From NCBI GenBank assembly GCA_036378675.1, contig DASUWA010000023.1, forward strand, positions 85,817 through 149,816: 64,000 nt of DNA. Reading direction: 5' to 3'. Both the position numbers and the translations under genes were made by a program. Below, piece by piece: positions 1 to 9,287 of this stretch (position 1 is the stretch's first letter; the number at the start of each line of letters is the position of its first letter). This stretch comes from Acidimicrobiales bacterium (lineage in GTDB: Bacteria; Actinomycetota; Acidimicrobiia; Acidimicrobiales; Palsa-688). Under the pieces are notes generated by a model. It was not told the origin of the DNA. It did not search any database and saw only the letters and a list, made by a program, of their open reading frames with translations.

Positions 1-29
1 CCTCTTCTCCAGCTAAGGATCCACCAGAA

Positions 30-749
30 ATGCATGCTTTCGATCACACTCACGTCCACGCGCTCGACTGGGACACTGACCCGGACCTGGGACTCACCCC
101 CGGTCGTCGCTGTGGGATCGCCCGAATCGGTATTGGGGGCCCCGTTGGTTCAGGAAAGACAGCCCTTATTGAAGCACTCGTGCCGATGCTCATCTCCGCC
201 GGTCACACGCCGCTCGTTGTGACAAACGATATCTTCACGCGAGAAGACGCAGAGCACGTCAGATCTACTCTCGCCGGAGTACTTGCCCCGGACAGGGTGG
301 TTGGAGTCGAAACCGGATCGTGCCCGCATGCTGCCGTTCGGGATGATCCGTCGATGAATCTTGAAGCGATACAGGAACTCGGAGCTCGGTTTCCGGACGC
401 GGACGTCGTTCTGGTCGAGTCGGGCGGCGACAACCTTACGTTGACCTTCAGCCGGGCTTTAGCGGACTACTTCATCTTTGTGATCGACGTTGCACAAGGA
501 GACAAGATTCCCCGGAAGCGCGGGCCAGGTGTCACCAACTCCGACCTGCTGGTGATCAACAAGATCGATCTTGCGTCGCACGTCAGATCCAACCTGGATG
601 TCATGGCCCGAGACGCTCGAAAAGTACGCGGCGACCGACCATTCATCTTCACCAACTGCTACTCCGGGAGGGGGTTGAGAGCCGTAGTTCAACTGATCTG
701 CCGGGTCATCGCGGACCCGGTTGTTCCACCAGAAGCGATGCGTCAATGA
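30..749 (+). CDS. ureG: Urease accessory GTPase UreG
   Basis: SIMIBI-class GTPase that, with UreD/F, delivers nickel to apo-urease in the cytoplasm. The 239-residue protein has a P-loop GPVGSGKT at about residues 37-44, the metal-binding Cys-Pro-His of UreG (TGSCPHAAVRDD, about 97-108), the ESGGDNL switch motif and the NKID guanine-specificity motif. The N-terminus MHAFDHTHVH carries four His within ten residues, a short nickel-binding tail common in UreG. The stop overlaps the ureD start as ATGA, so the two are translationally coupled. An upstream gene, probably ureF, seems to stop at the TAA at 14-16, so the urease structural genes should lie just left of the window. Confidence 0.97.
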   Translation: MHAFDHTHVHALDWDTDPDLGLTPGRRCGIARIGIGGPVGSGKTALIEALVPMLISAGHTPLVVTNDIFTREDAEHVRSTLAGVLAPDRVVGVETGSCPHAAVRDDPSMNLEAIQELGARFPDADVVLVESGGDNLTLTFSRALADYFIFVIDVAQGDKIPRKRGPGVTNSDLLVINKIDLASHVRSNLDVMARDARKVRGDRPFIFTNCYSGRGLRAVVQLICRVIADPVVPPEAMRQ

Positions 750-1693
750 TTGGTACCGCCCGACCCGAGAGGGACCTGGCGTGGTGCACTCCAAAGCGCG
801 TGCCAGGGGAGGTCACATCCCTCGAGGGCTCGACGTCCGGAGGACTCGCCGTGGGTGCAGCGGGAAAGGTCGGAGTCCTTGACCTGACCTTGGCGAGCAC
901 CGGCGGGGTCACCCGAATCGAGCGACACTATCAGCGGTCGCCGTTGCACATATTCCGACCGATATACCTCGATCAAGGCCGCCCAGACATGGCCTTCATC
1001 TTCCTGCAGCAGTCGGGTGACGGACTTGTCCAAGGCGACCGTTGTCGAATCGACATCTCGTTGATGGAGGGATCAGCGGCCCACTTCGCGACCCAGTCTG
1101 CGACCACGGCATTCCCATGTCACAGCAACTATGCCAGCCAGTTGATCAATCTACGGGCCGATGCGGACGCTGTTTTCGAGTACTTGCCCGACCCGGTCAT
1201 CCCTTTCAGGGCGTCGCGACTTGTTCAAAAGATGCGTGTCGTGGCGCACCCTCACTCGACTCTCATTATCGGGGAGACTGTCCTGCCGGGCCGTGTCGCG
1301 TTTGGCGAGAGCCATCAATACGATGTGTTCTGGTCGGAGACAGAAGTACTGGATCAAGATGGAAACTTGCTGTTCAGCGACCTGCTCCGCCTCCTGCCCG
1401 GCGAGACGAACCCGCATTCGCCGGCGGTCTTCGGAGCCCATGACGTTGTGGCGAGCCTTTATGTGATCACGGATCGGGTCCGCCCCGACTGCATGGTGGA
1501 AACGCTGAGGGCGACGATGTCGGGCGTGCCGGAGGTCCTCGTAGGTGTGAGCGAGCTACCAAACGGATGTGGTGCGGGTGTGAGGGTGCTCGCCCGCACG
1601 TCGAGGTCGGCCAAAGGGGCGATCAGGTCCGCCTGGGGTGCGGCGCATGAGGAAATATTGGGAACGCCCGTTCCTGACCTTCGCAAAGGATGA
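746..1693 (+). CDS. ureD: Urease accessory protein UreD (UreH)
   Basis: Scaffold protein of the UreDFG complex that binds apo-urease and channels nickel to the active site. At 315 residues it is slightly longer than the usual ~270, because of about 40 extra N-terminal residues. Family landmarks are GKVGVLDLTLASTGGVTRI, the GDRCRIDISLMEGSAAHFATQSAT segment (read in two parts) and PVIPFRASRL. The ATG at 746 overlaps the ureG stop. The real start could be further inside, near the GTG encoding VGAAGKVGVL, because the first residues do not resemble the family. It is the last gene of the urease cluster; nothing recognisable fills the 200 bases after it. Confidence 0.93.
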   Translation: MIGTARPERDLAWCTPKRVPGEVTSLEGSTSGGLAVGAAGKVGVLDLTLASTGGVTRIERHYQRSPLHIFRPIYLDQGRPDMAFIFLQQSGDGLVQGDRCRIDISLMEGSAAHFATQSATTAFPCHSNYASQLINLRADADAVFEYLPDPVIPFRASRLVQKMRVVAHPHSTLIIGETVLPGRVAFGESHQYDVFWSETEVLDQDGNLLFSDLLRLLPGETNPHSPAVFGAHDVVASLYVITDRVRPDCMVETLRATMSGVPEVLVGVSELPNGCGAGVRVLARTSRSAKGAIRSAWGAAHEEILGTPVPDLRKG

Positions 1694-1900
1694 AGGTTGC
1701 CCGGTGAAGCCGGGATCAACACCTTACGAAAGCTCGCGGGAAGGCGGGATCCGAGGCAGAGGTTCTATGAAACAGCACGACGGCCAGTTTGTCGCGGTTG
1801 CGCGTGAAACTACGCGCCACCCACGACTATGCAGCTGGCGGATGCGAACGTGGTCGATACCCGTGACGATGGAGCTCAGCTCGGATCGAGGAGGTCGGCG

Positions 1901-4681
1901 ATGGCGGTGGGGCTGGAGGATGACATTTCAGGGTCGCAAGGAAACCTGATCGGAAGGCAGTGCGAATCGAGAGCCCTTGGGGACCTCCTGAGCCAGCTCC
2001 CGAGTGGTGGCGCTGCGCGGATTCTGCGCGGACGGGCCGGCGCTGGCAAATCCGCCCTCCTGGCAGAGGCCAGCCACAATGCGGAGAGTCGGGGAATGCG
2101 CGCGTGGACGGTGGGCGCTGTCCGCGCCGAAATGAACATGCCGTTGGCCGGCCTACACCAGTTACTGAGGCTTCTTCTTGGGTGGGTAGATGATCTATCA
2201 CGAGCGCATCGGGAGGTCCTTCTCGGAAGCTTCGGAATGGACAATGCCCCGATGCGGGACGCTCGCTCGATTGCGCTCGCGACGCTAGAGCTGTTTGCGG
2301 AGGTTTCCAGGCACACGCCGGTCCTAGTAGCAGTCGATGACGCTCACTGGCTCGACGCAGAATCGGCAGAAGTGCTCGGCTTTGTCGCTCGGAGACTCGG
2401 ATCGGACCCGGTAGCGCTGTTGATGGCGGTACGAGAAGGCTACGAGACAGATCTTCTGAATTTCAACATCCCCGAGCTCTATGTCGCTGCGTTAGACGAG
2501 AAGGCGTCCTCCGCCCTCCTCGCGAGGACAGCTCCCTCGCTAAGTCCCACGCTCCAGGAACAGATCTTGGCCCTGGCCGCTGGAAATCCGTTGGTCCTCG
2601 TGGAGCTTCCGGCTACGGCAGAGTCGGCGACGTCCGTCTTCGATCGTCCCAATGAACTCGTAACTACGAAACGCCTACAGACCGCTTTCGCGGAACGATT
2701 CCTTGACCTTCCTCCGGCCACCCGGCTGATGCTCCTGGTGCGGGCACTCGACGAGGACGCCACCCTCAACGAGATCCTCGCTGCTACCGAGGTTATGGGG
2801 AAAGGCTGTGAGGCTTCTATCGACGATCTGGCCCCCGCGGTCGACGCGAGCTTGGTCGAACGGAGCGAACTTGGCATCCAGTTCCTGCACCCCTTGACGC
2901 CACCTGCAATCTACTCGGCGTCCGCGGACACCTTGCGACGCCGGGTCCACGCTGCTCTGGCGACGACCCTCGCCGATCATCCTCATCGGCGGGCATGGCA
3001 TCGGGCCGCCTCCGTATCCACCCCCGACGAAACGATGGGACACGAACTCGAGGCCGCGGCGATGAGCTCCCGAGCAATGGGCCGCGCTAAATTCCGGATC
3101 GCCTCCCTGGAACGCGCCGCGAAGCTGAGTACTGATCCTGGAGTTCAACAGCGCCGACTGCTTCGCGCAGCTGAGCTCGCGCTAGATCTGGGACAGAGGA
3201 AGAGGGCCGACCGGCTGTTGAGCGGGATGGACGGATGCGGTTGCAGCCCACTTCATGACGTTCGAAGGATGCTCCTGCGAGATCTCATCGAAGTTGGTTT
3301 CGTCAGAGACGCTCAGTCCGTGGAACCACTGGTAGTCGCTGGCATAGCGGCAGGTTCGGACGGAGATCCCGCAGTGGCACTGCGGCTCCTCCGAGCCGCT
3401 GCCGAGCTCTGCTGGTGGTCGGGTCAGGGAACAGAACTGCGCGCCCGAATCTCCGAAGCCGGGCGGAGTGTGGCGCCACGGGAGGACGAGCCGGTACTCC
3501 TCTCAATCTTGGCCATGTGTCAAGTGGAGGGGAGTGACGAGGCCCTCCTTCGGATTGCGGATCGCGCCCCAGGAGCGGTTTGCGATGCCGAAGGAGCATT
3601 TTCTCTCGGCAGCGCCCTTCACTTCTCTGGATCATTCGATCGTTCGAACGCCTATCTCGCCGAGGCGATACAACAGCTGCGCTTCGCAGGGTATGCGTGG
3701 TATCTGCCTGAGGCCCTCGCGCTCCAAGCTTGGAACGGGATCTACGTACACGACCTGAACACGGCCGAATCAGCGGCTGACAAAGCTGTGGTCGCGGGGA
3801 AGGAATTCCGGCAGCCGATTTGGGAGGCGATGGGTAAGAACGTCTTGGCGATCGTTCACGCGATACGCGGGAATACAAGCGTGGCGGAGACGTACCTGGC
3901 TGAAGCTGAGAGTATCGCAGTACCGATCGGAGCCAGCGCGGTGCTCGCCGACGCCCAACTGACCCGGGCGATCATTGCGTTCTCGACTGGCAGCTACGAG
4001 GAAGCCTTCGACCATCTTGAGCGAACGTTCGACCCTAGTGATCCTGTGCATCACTACCAGCGCAGCGCCTGGCGGATCGGCGAGCTGGCTGAAGCAGCGG
4101 TGCACGCCGGACGGATTGACGAAGCGCGGGGTCATCTTCTCTCCATCAACACCAGAGAGCCGAATCAAAGCGCACCAAATCGTTTGGAGGTGGGGGTGTT
4201 GTACGCCCGGGCTCTGCTCGCCAACGACGACGAGGCGGAGGGGCTGTTCGAGGCGGCCCTTGATCGGGACCTTAGGTCCTGGCCGGCCTACCGGGCTCGA
4301 CTTCTTCTCCACTACGGGATGTGGCTTCGCCGGCAACGCAAGATCAGCCTGGCTCGAATGCCCCTGCGTGCAGCTCGGGACTCGCTCACCGCACTCGGTG
4401 CGTGCGTGTGGGTGGAACGGGCTCGGCAAGAGCTTCGGGCCTCCCGGGAGAAGCAGCACTCCGGGCCAGAATCTCGGTTCGTGCTTACCGAGCAGGAGCT
4501 TCAGATCGCCAAAATGGCCGCCCAAGGCCTATCGAACCGCGAGATCGGGCAACAGCTCTACATATCGCCAAGGACGGTAGGTTGCCACCTGTATCGGATC
4601 TTCCCGAAGCTTGGTGTCGCTTCACGCACCCAACTCTCTACGGTTCTCGACGACCGCGAATCAGCCGCCATTGCTTCGTGA
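1901..4681 (+). CDS. Large ATP-binding LuxR-family transcriptional regulator (LAL type)
   Basis: 926-residue regulator with an N-terminal AAA/NACHT-like ATPase, a long helical TPR-like middle and a C-terminal GerE/LuxR helix-turn-helix. The Walker A motif GRAGAGKS is at residues 44-51 and a Walker B-like VLVAVDDAHWLD near 140. The HTH near the end reads LSNREIGQQLYISPRTVGCHL. I chose the ATG at 1901 because GAGGAGG at 1888-1894 sits six bases upstream; an in-frame ATG at 1829 lacks a Shine-Dalgarno site. LAL regulators usually activate nearby catabolic or secondary-metabolic genes in response to an unknown ligand. No target can be named; the membrane gene at 4820 and the operon from 5372 are the nearest candidates. 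Confidence 0.9.
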   Translation: MAVGLEDDISGSQGNLIGRQCESRALGDLLSQLPSGGAARILRGRAGAGKSALLAEASHNAESRGMRAWTVGAVRAEMNMPLAGLHQLLRLLLGWVDDLSRAHREVLLGSFGMDNAPMRDARSIALATLELFAEVSRHTPVLVAVDDAHWLDAESAEVLGFVARRLGSDPVALLMAVREGYETDLLNFNIPELYVAALDEKASSALLARTAPSLSPTLQEQILALAAGNPLVLVELPATAESATSVFDRPNELVTTKRLQTAFAERFLDLPPATRLMLLVRALDEDATLNEILAATEVMGKGCEASIDDLAPAVDASLVERSELGIQFLHPLTPPAIYSASADTLRRRVHAALATTLADHPHRRAWHRAASVSTPDETMGHELEAAAMSSRAMGRAKFRIASLERAAKLSTDPGVQQRRLLRAAELALDLGQRKRADRLLSGMDGCGCSPLHDVRRMLLRDLIEVGFVRDAQSVEPLVVAGIAAGSDGDPAVALRLLRAAAELCWWSGQGTELRARISEAGRSVAPREDEPVLLSILAMCQVEGSDEALLRIADRAPGAVCDAEGAFSLGSALHFSGSFDRSNAYLAEAIQQLRFAGYAWYLPEALALQAWNGIYVHDLNTAESAADKAVVAGKEFRQPIWEAMGKNVLAIVHAIRGNTSVAETYLAEAESIAVPIGASAVLADAQLTRAIIAFSTGSYEEAFDHLERTFDPSDPVHHYQRSAWRIGELAEAAVHAGRIDEARGHLLSINTREPNQSAPNRLEVGVLYARALLANDDEAEGLFEAALDRDLRSWPAYRARLLLHYGMWLRRQRKISLARMPLRAARDSLTALGACVWVERARQELRASREKQHSGPESRFVLTEQELQIAKMAAQGLSNREIGQQLYISPRTVGCHLYRIFPKLGVASRTQLSTVLDDRESAAIAS

Positions 4682-4819
4682 GGCGTCCGCGGTTCCCCTC
4701 CGAATCACTTGCCTGTAACGGTTGTGCTTAGTCATTCTGCTGATGCGGCGCAAAGGCGAGTTCTCCCACCATGAGTGTCAGCGGACAAGGGGTCCGCTGA
4801 ACAAGGAGACATCACACCA

Positions 4820-5236
4820 ATGAGTACTAAATATCTGACGAGCGCGCCTATCGCGATACTCGCTGGATTTCTGATCGTCGTCAGCCAAGCCTTCCACCCC
4901 CACGTGCTCGGTTGGGTCGCCGTCGGAGTAGCGATCGGAATAGTCGCGGTCGTTGCGCTCGGTCAACTCGATCCCACGCGCGGGGGTGTACAGCGAGCCC
5001 TAGACGGAGCAACAGCTGTCACCGGCGGGCTTCTGATCGCCTTCGGCGTCGCTGCTTCCGGCTCTGCCCTGAAGTGGCTGACCTTCGGCCTTTCCCTGGG
5101 AATCGTGGGCGTGGCATTCGCCGCTCTCACCCTTCACGAAGTGTCGACCTGGCGGGCTGAGAACCGGCTCTCCAACCTTCATTGGCTGACCGGCACCGGA
5201 ATTGAGGCTGGTTCGCCGCAGTCCCGGGCCGCATGA
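4820..5236 (+). CDS. Small four-helix integral membrane protein
   Basis: 138-residue hydrophobic protein with four predicted membrane segments: residues about 6-22, 26-45, 62-80 and 85-103, followed by a polar tail of about 35 residues. The layout resembles the SPW-repeat membrane protein family, but no SPW motif is present, so I give no family name. The start at ATG 4820 is preferred over an in-frame GTG at 4775, because AAGGAG lies at 4803-4808 and residues 1-15 of the longer form are polar and atypical. It is a monocistronic gene bounded downstream by a strong hairpin. Function unknown. Confidence 0.72.
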   Translation: MSTKYLTSAPIAILAGFLIVVSQAFHPHVLGWVAVGVAIGIVAVVALGQLDPTRGGVQRALDGATAVTGGLLIAFGVAASGSALKWLTFGLSLGIVGVAFAALTLHEVSTWRAENRLSNLHWLTGTGIEAGSPQSRAA

Positions 5237-5260
5237 TCGCCTGAGGCGCTGACCCTCGAA

Positions 5261-5290
5261 GCCGGGCGGGACGAACGATTCCCGCCCGGC
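5261..5290 (+). terminator. Strong intrinsic terminator hairpin
   Basis: A perfect 11-bp GC-rich stem, GCCGGGCGGGA pairing with TCCCGCCCGGC, closes an 8-base loop (CGAACGAT). It starts 24 bases after the membrane-protein stop codon. There is no U-tract, as is common for actinobacterial hairpin terminators. It separates the membrane gene from the catabolic operon that begins at 5372. Confidence 0.75.
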
Positions 5291-5371
5291 CGAGCCTCCG
5301 GTTGACGGAGTCGAGCCACGGGGATTACGGTGTGATCGACCTGTTATCCATGCCGGGATTGGGGGCCTGAG

Positions 5372-6670
5372 CTGGCCTGGGACTTCGAGACCGAACCAGA
5401 GTTCGAAGAAAAGCTCGAGTGGATGCGCGCCTTCGTCGACTCGGAGGTCGTTCCTCTGGAGCCAATACTCGACCAGATCCCGCAGTCCGAGTGGGCACTG
5501 GTACAGCGTTACCTGCAGGAACAGGTCCGAGCTCAGGGGCTTTGGGGCGCGTTTCTTGACCCGAAGCTGGGAGGACCGGGGTTCGGGCAACTGAAGCTGG
5601 CTCTTATGTCAGAAATCATCGGCAGGTCCATGATCTCGATGACCCTGTTCGGGGTTCAGGCCCCGGACAGCGGCAACATGGAACTGCTGGCCCACGGGGC
5701 CACCGAGGAGCAGAAGGAACGCTGGCTCTGGCCCAATTTCCGCGGTGAGATCTCGAGCGCGTTCGCACTCACCGAGCCGTTCCACGCCGGCGCTGATCCG
5801 ACGGTGATCGGCACGACCGCCGTCAAGGACGGGGACGAGTGGGTCATCAACGGCCACAAGTGGTTCATCACCAATGCCTCGGTGGCGGACATTGTCCTCG
5901 TCTTCGCCGAGACCAACCCCGACGGGCGCCCGCATCGCCACGCATCTGTGTTCGTAGTTCCGGCCGGGACCGGCGGGATGGAGGTCACTCGCGACATCGG
6001 CACCATGGCGCACCCGAGTGTGGAATACGGGCAGTACGGCAACCACGCCGAGATCGTCTTTCGCGACTGTCGTGTACCTGGCGATCATCTAGTCGGCCGG
6101 CCGGGCGACGGCTTTGTCCTTGCCCAACAACGACTCGGCGGCGGGCGTATTCACCACGCCATGCGATGGCTGGGGCAGGCCCAAAGGGCGCTCGACATCC
6201 TTTGTGAGCGTGCGGTGTCGAGAGAGTCGCACGGAGCTTTGCTGGCTCAACATCAGATGGTGCAGGACTACGTCGCCCTCTCCCACATGGAGATACAGGC
6301 CGCCCGGCTGCTCACCTTCCAAACAGCGTGGAAGATGGACCGCCACGGGGCAGCGGCGGTGCGCGCCGATCTCGGAATGATCAAGGCGCACGTGTCGAAG
6401 GTCGTGCTCTCCGTTCTCGACCGCACGATCCAGGTCTGCGGAGCTCTCGGATACTCGAGCGACCTTCCGGTCGAGGCCTGGTACCGCTCGACTCGGTTCG
6501 GGCCTATCGGCGACGGTCCCGACGAGCTGCACAAGTCGGTGCTCGCCCGGACGATCCTGAAGGGTTACAAACCGGTCGAGGGCTGGCCCACCGAGCACAT
6601 ACCGAGCCGGCGACCTGCCGCCCAGGCCAACTGGGAACGGCTGCGGGCGGCGGCGGGAGTGTCGAGCTAA
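5372..6670 (+). CDS. Acyl-CoA dehydrogenase family protein (probable CTG start)
   Basis: FAD-dependent acyl-CoA dehydrogenase that introduces a double bond in an acyl-CoA. It has the usual N-terminal helical domain, the FALTEP middle-domain signature and a C-terminal helical bundle ending RTILKGYKP. The first ATG (5423) begins inside the family's N-terminal helix. The preceding 17 codons read AWDFETEPEFEEKLEW after a CTG at 5372, which matches the typical start of this subfamily, and no ATG, GTG or TTG exists in frame before the upstream stop at 5333. I therefore infer a CTG start (432 residues), with a weak GGGGG six bases upstream. First gene of a tight operon with an APH-like kinase. Confidence 0.9.
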   Translation: MAWDFETEPEFEEKLEWMRAFVDSEVVPLEPILDQIPQSEWALVQRYLQEQVRAQGLWGAFLDPKLGGPGFGQLKLALMSEIIGRSMISMTLFGVQAPDSGNMELLAHGATEEQKERWLWPNFRGEISSAFALTEPFHAGADPTVIGTTAVKDGDEWVINGHKWFITNASVADIVLVFAETNPDGRPHRHASVFVVPAGTGGMEVTRDIGTMAHPSVEYGQYGNHAEIVFRDCRVPGDHLVGRPGDGFVLAQQRLGGGRIHHAMRWLGQAQRALDILCERAVSRESHGALLAQHQMVQDYVALSHMEIQAARLLTFQTAWKMDRHGAAAVRADLGMIKAHVSKVVLSVLDRTIQVCGALGYSSDLPVEAWYRSTRFGPIGDGPDELHKSVLARTILKGYKPVEGWPTEHIPSRRPAAQANWERLRAAAGVSS

Positions 6671-6673
6671 CCC

Positions 6674-7687
6674 GTGGATTCGACCGCGCTGGCGCGATTC
6701 CTCGACGAAGCGATCGGTGATTCTGTGCCGATCGACGTCCGACCGATGGCGGGAGGTGGGTCGTGCGAGATCTTCGCAGTAGATCGAGGCGAAAACCGCT
6801 GGGTGCTTCGCCGCGCGCCGCGTCACTCGAGCTCGGCCACTGCTCACGACGTACTCCGTGAGTTCCGAATCCTCGACGCGATCAAAGACTCACGCGTGCC
6901 GATTGCGAGACCCGTGCTGTCCTGCGGCAACCCCGACGTCTTCGGGGCCCCTTTCTACGTGATGGCACGCACCGACGGACTGCCGGTGCGCTCGAGCATC
7001 CCTCCGGCATGGGCTGACGTCCCCGAGACTCACGGGCGGGCCCTCGAGGAGATGATCGACGCCCTCGCAGCGATCCATGCGCTCGACTGGCGAGACCACG
7101 GCCTCGCCGACCTGTCTCCCAAGCCGAACTACCTGGCGAACCAGATCGAACGATGGATGAAGCAGTTGGACTCCTACGTCGGCAGGCACCTTCCGCCGGC
7201 TCACGCCGCCGCCGATTGGCTCATGAGCCACCGGCCGCAGCACCATGATCTCACCCTCTGCCACGGGGACTACAAACTCGACAACCTCTTGTTCGACGCC
7301 GCGCCACCACCAAGGCTGCTGGCTGTAGTCGACTGGGAAATGGCGGCTATCGGCGATCCTCTCGTCGACCTGGCGTGGACGCTGATATTTCACCCCGGAC
7401 CCGAAGGGACCATGCCGCTGGGCCGAGCAAAGGAGCCTTCCTTTAAGCCCGACGGCCTGCCAGACCGGCGAAAGTTGATCGAGCGCTACGCCAGTGCAAC
7501 CGGCAGGGATACCGGAGCTATGCCGTGGTACGACGTCTTCGCGCGATGGAAGCTGGCAATCGTCCTCGAGGGCAGCTACGCGAAATACCTGCGAGGGCTG
7601 TCCGACAAGCCGATCCACGAGTTCTTCGGATCTCAGGTGGATCTGCTTCTTTCCAGCGCGGGCGACATCATCGAAGCGATGGCGTGA
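6674..7687 (+). CDS. APH-family phosphotransferase (ACAD10/11-type kinase)
   Basis: 337-residue aminoglycoside-phosphotransferase-fold kinase. The Brenner motif LCHGDYKLDNLLFD (catalytic Asp, Mg-binding Asn) is near residue 196, followed by VVDWEMAAIGDPLVDLAW carrying the second metal-binding Asp. The N-terminal lobe has the family feature RPMAGGGSCEIFAVD. This branch is normally found beside acyl-CoA dehydrogenases, and in animals it is fused to one (ACAD10/ACAD11), where the kinase domain phosphorylates hydroxyacyl substrates. The GTG start lies three bases after the dehydrogenase stop. The context supports lipid hydroxyacyl catabolism rather than antibiotic resistance. Confidence 0.88.
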   Translation: MDSTALARFLDEAIGDSVPIDVRPMAGGGSCEIFAVDRGENRWVLRRAPRHSSSATAHDVLREFRILDAIKDSRVPIARPVLSCGNPDVFGAPFYVMARTDGLPVRSSIPPAWADVPETHGRALEEMIDALAAIHALDWRDHGLADLSPKPNYLANQIERWMKQLDSYVGRHLPPAHAAADWLMSHRPQHHDLTLCHGDYKLDNLLFDAAPPPRLLAVVDWEMAAIGDPLVDLAWTLIFHPGPEGTMPLGRAKEPSFKPDGLPDRRKLIERYASATGRDTGAMPWYDVFARWKLAIVLEGSYAKYLRGLSDKPIHEFFGSQVDLLLSSAGDIIEAMA

Positions 7688-8661
7688 TGCGCGCGTGGCA
7701 GGTGTCCGGCGCGGGCGAGCCGGCGGACGTTCTCCGCATGGTCGAGCTTCCCGAACCTGAGCCCGGCCCCGGGCAGATCCGGATCCGGGTCACCGCCGCA
7801 GGGATAGGTCTGCCAGACGTTCTCATGTGCCGTCACACCTATCCACTGACTCCCGCAACCGACTTCACGCCCGGGCAAGAGGCGACCGGCGTCGTCACCG
7901 CCGCCGGCGCCGACGTCGAGTGGCAACGTGGCACCTCAGTTATGGGAGTTACCAGCTTCATCGATGGCCACGGGTCCTTCGCCGAGGAGTGCCTGTTGGT
8001 AGCCGACTCTGCGTTCCCGGTGCCGAACGGGTTGACCGATGCGCAGGCAGCCGGATTCTGGATCCCGCACTTGACCGCTTGGGCCGGGCTCGTGGATCGC
8101 GGTCGGGTGGAAGCGGGTGAGTGGCTCGCAGTGCTCGGGGCCGCGGGTGGCAGCGGTATCGCGGCCGTGCAGCTGGGCCGAGCTTTAGGCGCAAGGGTGA
8201 TCGCGGTCGTGAGCGACGATGCTCGTGCCGAGTTCGCTAGTCGATTGGGGGCGGAGCACGTGGCCTTACTGGGTCCCGACCTCGCCGCCCGGCTGAGGGA
8301 GATCACCGGTGGTCAAGGCGTCGACCTGCTCTATGACCCGGTCGGCGGGACCGCGGCAGAGGAGGCGTGGAGTGCTTTGGGGCGTCATGGCCGGCTGCTT
8401 GCTGTTGGCTTCGCCAGCGGCTCGTGGCCTCGCATCGAGACTCACAACTTGGTCGTGACAAATACCTCGCTGGTCGGGGTGTTCGCCGGCGGCTACTCAC
8501 GCCCGGAACTCGACTCGATTCATCGATCTCTCTCCGACCTCGTCGTAAGCGGCGGTTTGCGCAACGCGGTCACCGAAGAGGTGGCGTTCGATCAACTTCC
8601 CGCCGCCGTCCAGCGACTAGCGGACCGAGCCGTCATCGGAAAGCTGGTGATGATCCCGTGA
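7687..8661 (+). CDS. Zinc-independent NADPH:quinone oxidoreductase-like MDR protein
   Basis: 324-residue medium-chain dehydrogenase/reductase. It starts MRAWQVSGAGEPADVLRM and has the GroES-like fold, then a Rossmann motif LGAAGGSGIAAVQLGRALGA and the QOR signature GGQGVDLLYDPVGG. The structural and catalytic zinc cysteines of alcohol dehydrogenases are absent, which places it with quinone oxidoreductase/enoyl reductase-like proteins. The ATG overlaps the last base of the kinase stop (TGATG). Longer in-frame versions begin inside the kinase gene and are rejected. It probably reduces an enoyl or quinoid intermediate of the same pathway; the substrate is not visible. Confidence 0.88.
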   Translation: MRAWQVSGAGEPADVLRMVELPEPEPGPGQIRIRVTAAGIGLPDVLMCRHTYPLTPATDFTPGQEATGVVTAAGADVEWQRGTSVMGVTSFIDGHGSFAEECLLVADSAFPVPNGLTDAQAAGFWIPHLTAWAGLVDRGRVEAGEWLAVLGAAGGSGIAAVQLGRALGARVIAVVSDDARAEFASRLGAEHVALLGPDLAARLREITGGQGVDLLYDPVGGTAAEEAWSALGRHGRLLAVGFASGSWPRIETHNLVVTNTSLVGVFAGGYSRPELDSIHRSLSDLVVSGGLRNAVTEEVAFDQLPAAVQRLADRAVIGKLVMIP

Positions 8662-9287
8662 AACCCAAGTCGACCGACCTGGGGCTCGACGCTGAGGAGA
8701 TCGTCACCGCTGCAGTCGAGATCTTCCGTGAATCCGGGCTCGAGGCGGTGAGCATGCGCAGCGTTTCCAGCCGGCTTGGTGTCTCCCCGGTCCCCCTGTA
8801 CAGCCGGGTGGGGAACAAGGAGGCCTTGGTCGAGGCGATCGCCGACCGGTTGCTGGGAAATCCGGCGCCGACGTTGCGGGAAGGCGAGGACTGGCCGGCC
8901 TACACGGTCCGCTGGGCGCGGGCGATGCGCAACCGGCTGCGCCTCGCCCGTGACAGCCGCCTCATGGTCCCACCGGACCGAGCCGCGTACCTCGAAGCGT
9001 CGCGTCCGCTCGTCGAAGCGCTAAAGCGAGACGGCATGACCGACGACGGTGCCGTGCAGGCCTGCCGTCTCGTCATGTGGGCGACGGTCGGGTTCGCGAC
9101 CGTCGAGTCCGGCGCATCCCCGCGAGAACGTCCCCGGCGCCGCAAGCAAACTGCAAGGGCAGGGGGAGACCCCGGTGGCGTGGACCGACGGGAGGTCGAC
9201 GCGCTCTTCGACATCCACCTTCGGTATCTGATCGACGGCATCCGGAGAGACCAGACAGACCGGACAGACCGAAAGCGGACCCGATGA
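8658..9287 (+). CDS. TetR-family transcriptional regulator
   Basis: 209-residue repressor with an N-terminal HTH (AAVEIFRESGLEAVSMRSVS followed by SRLGVSPVPLYSRVGNKEAL) and a variable ligand domain. A GTG at 8658 overlaps the quinone oxidoreductase stop (GTGA), and its stop overlaps the next SDR start (ATGA). The basic linker RERPRRRKQTARAGG near residue 160 is unusual within the ligand domain. Its position in the middle of the operon suggests feedback control of these genes by an acyl-CoA or related ligand. No convincing palindrome was found in front of the operon at 5300-5371. Confidence 0.85.
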   Translation: MKPKSTDLGLDAEEIVTAAVEIFRESGLEAVSMRSVSSRLGVSPVPLYSRVGNKEALVEAIADRLLGNPAPTLREGEDWPAYTVRWARAMRNRLRLARDSRLMVPPDRAAYLEASRPLVEALKRDGMTDDGAVQACRLVMWATVGFATVESGASPRERPRRRKQTARAGGDPGGVDRREVDALFDIHLRYLIDGIRRDQTDRTDRKRTR

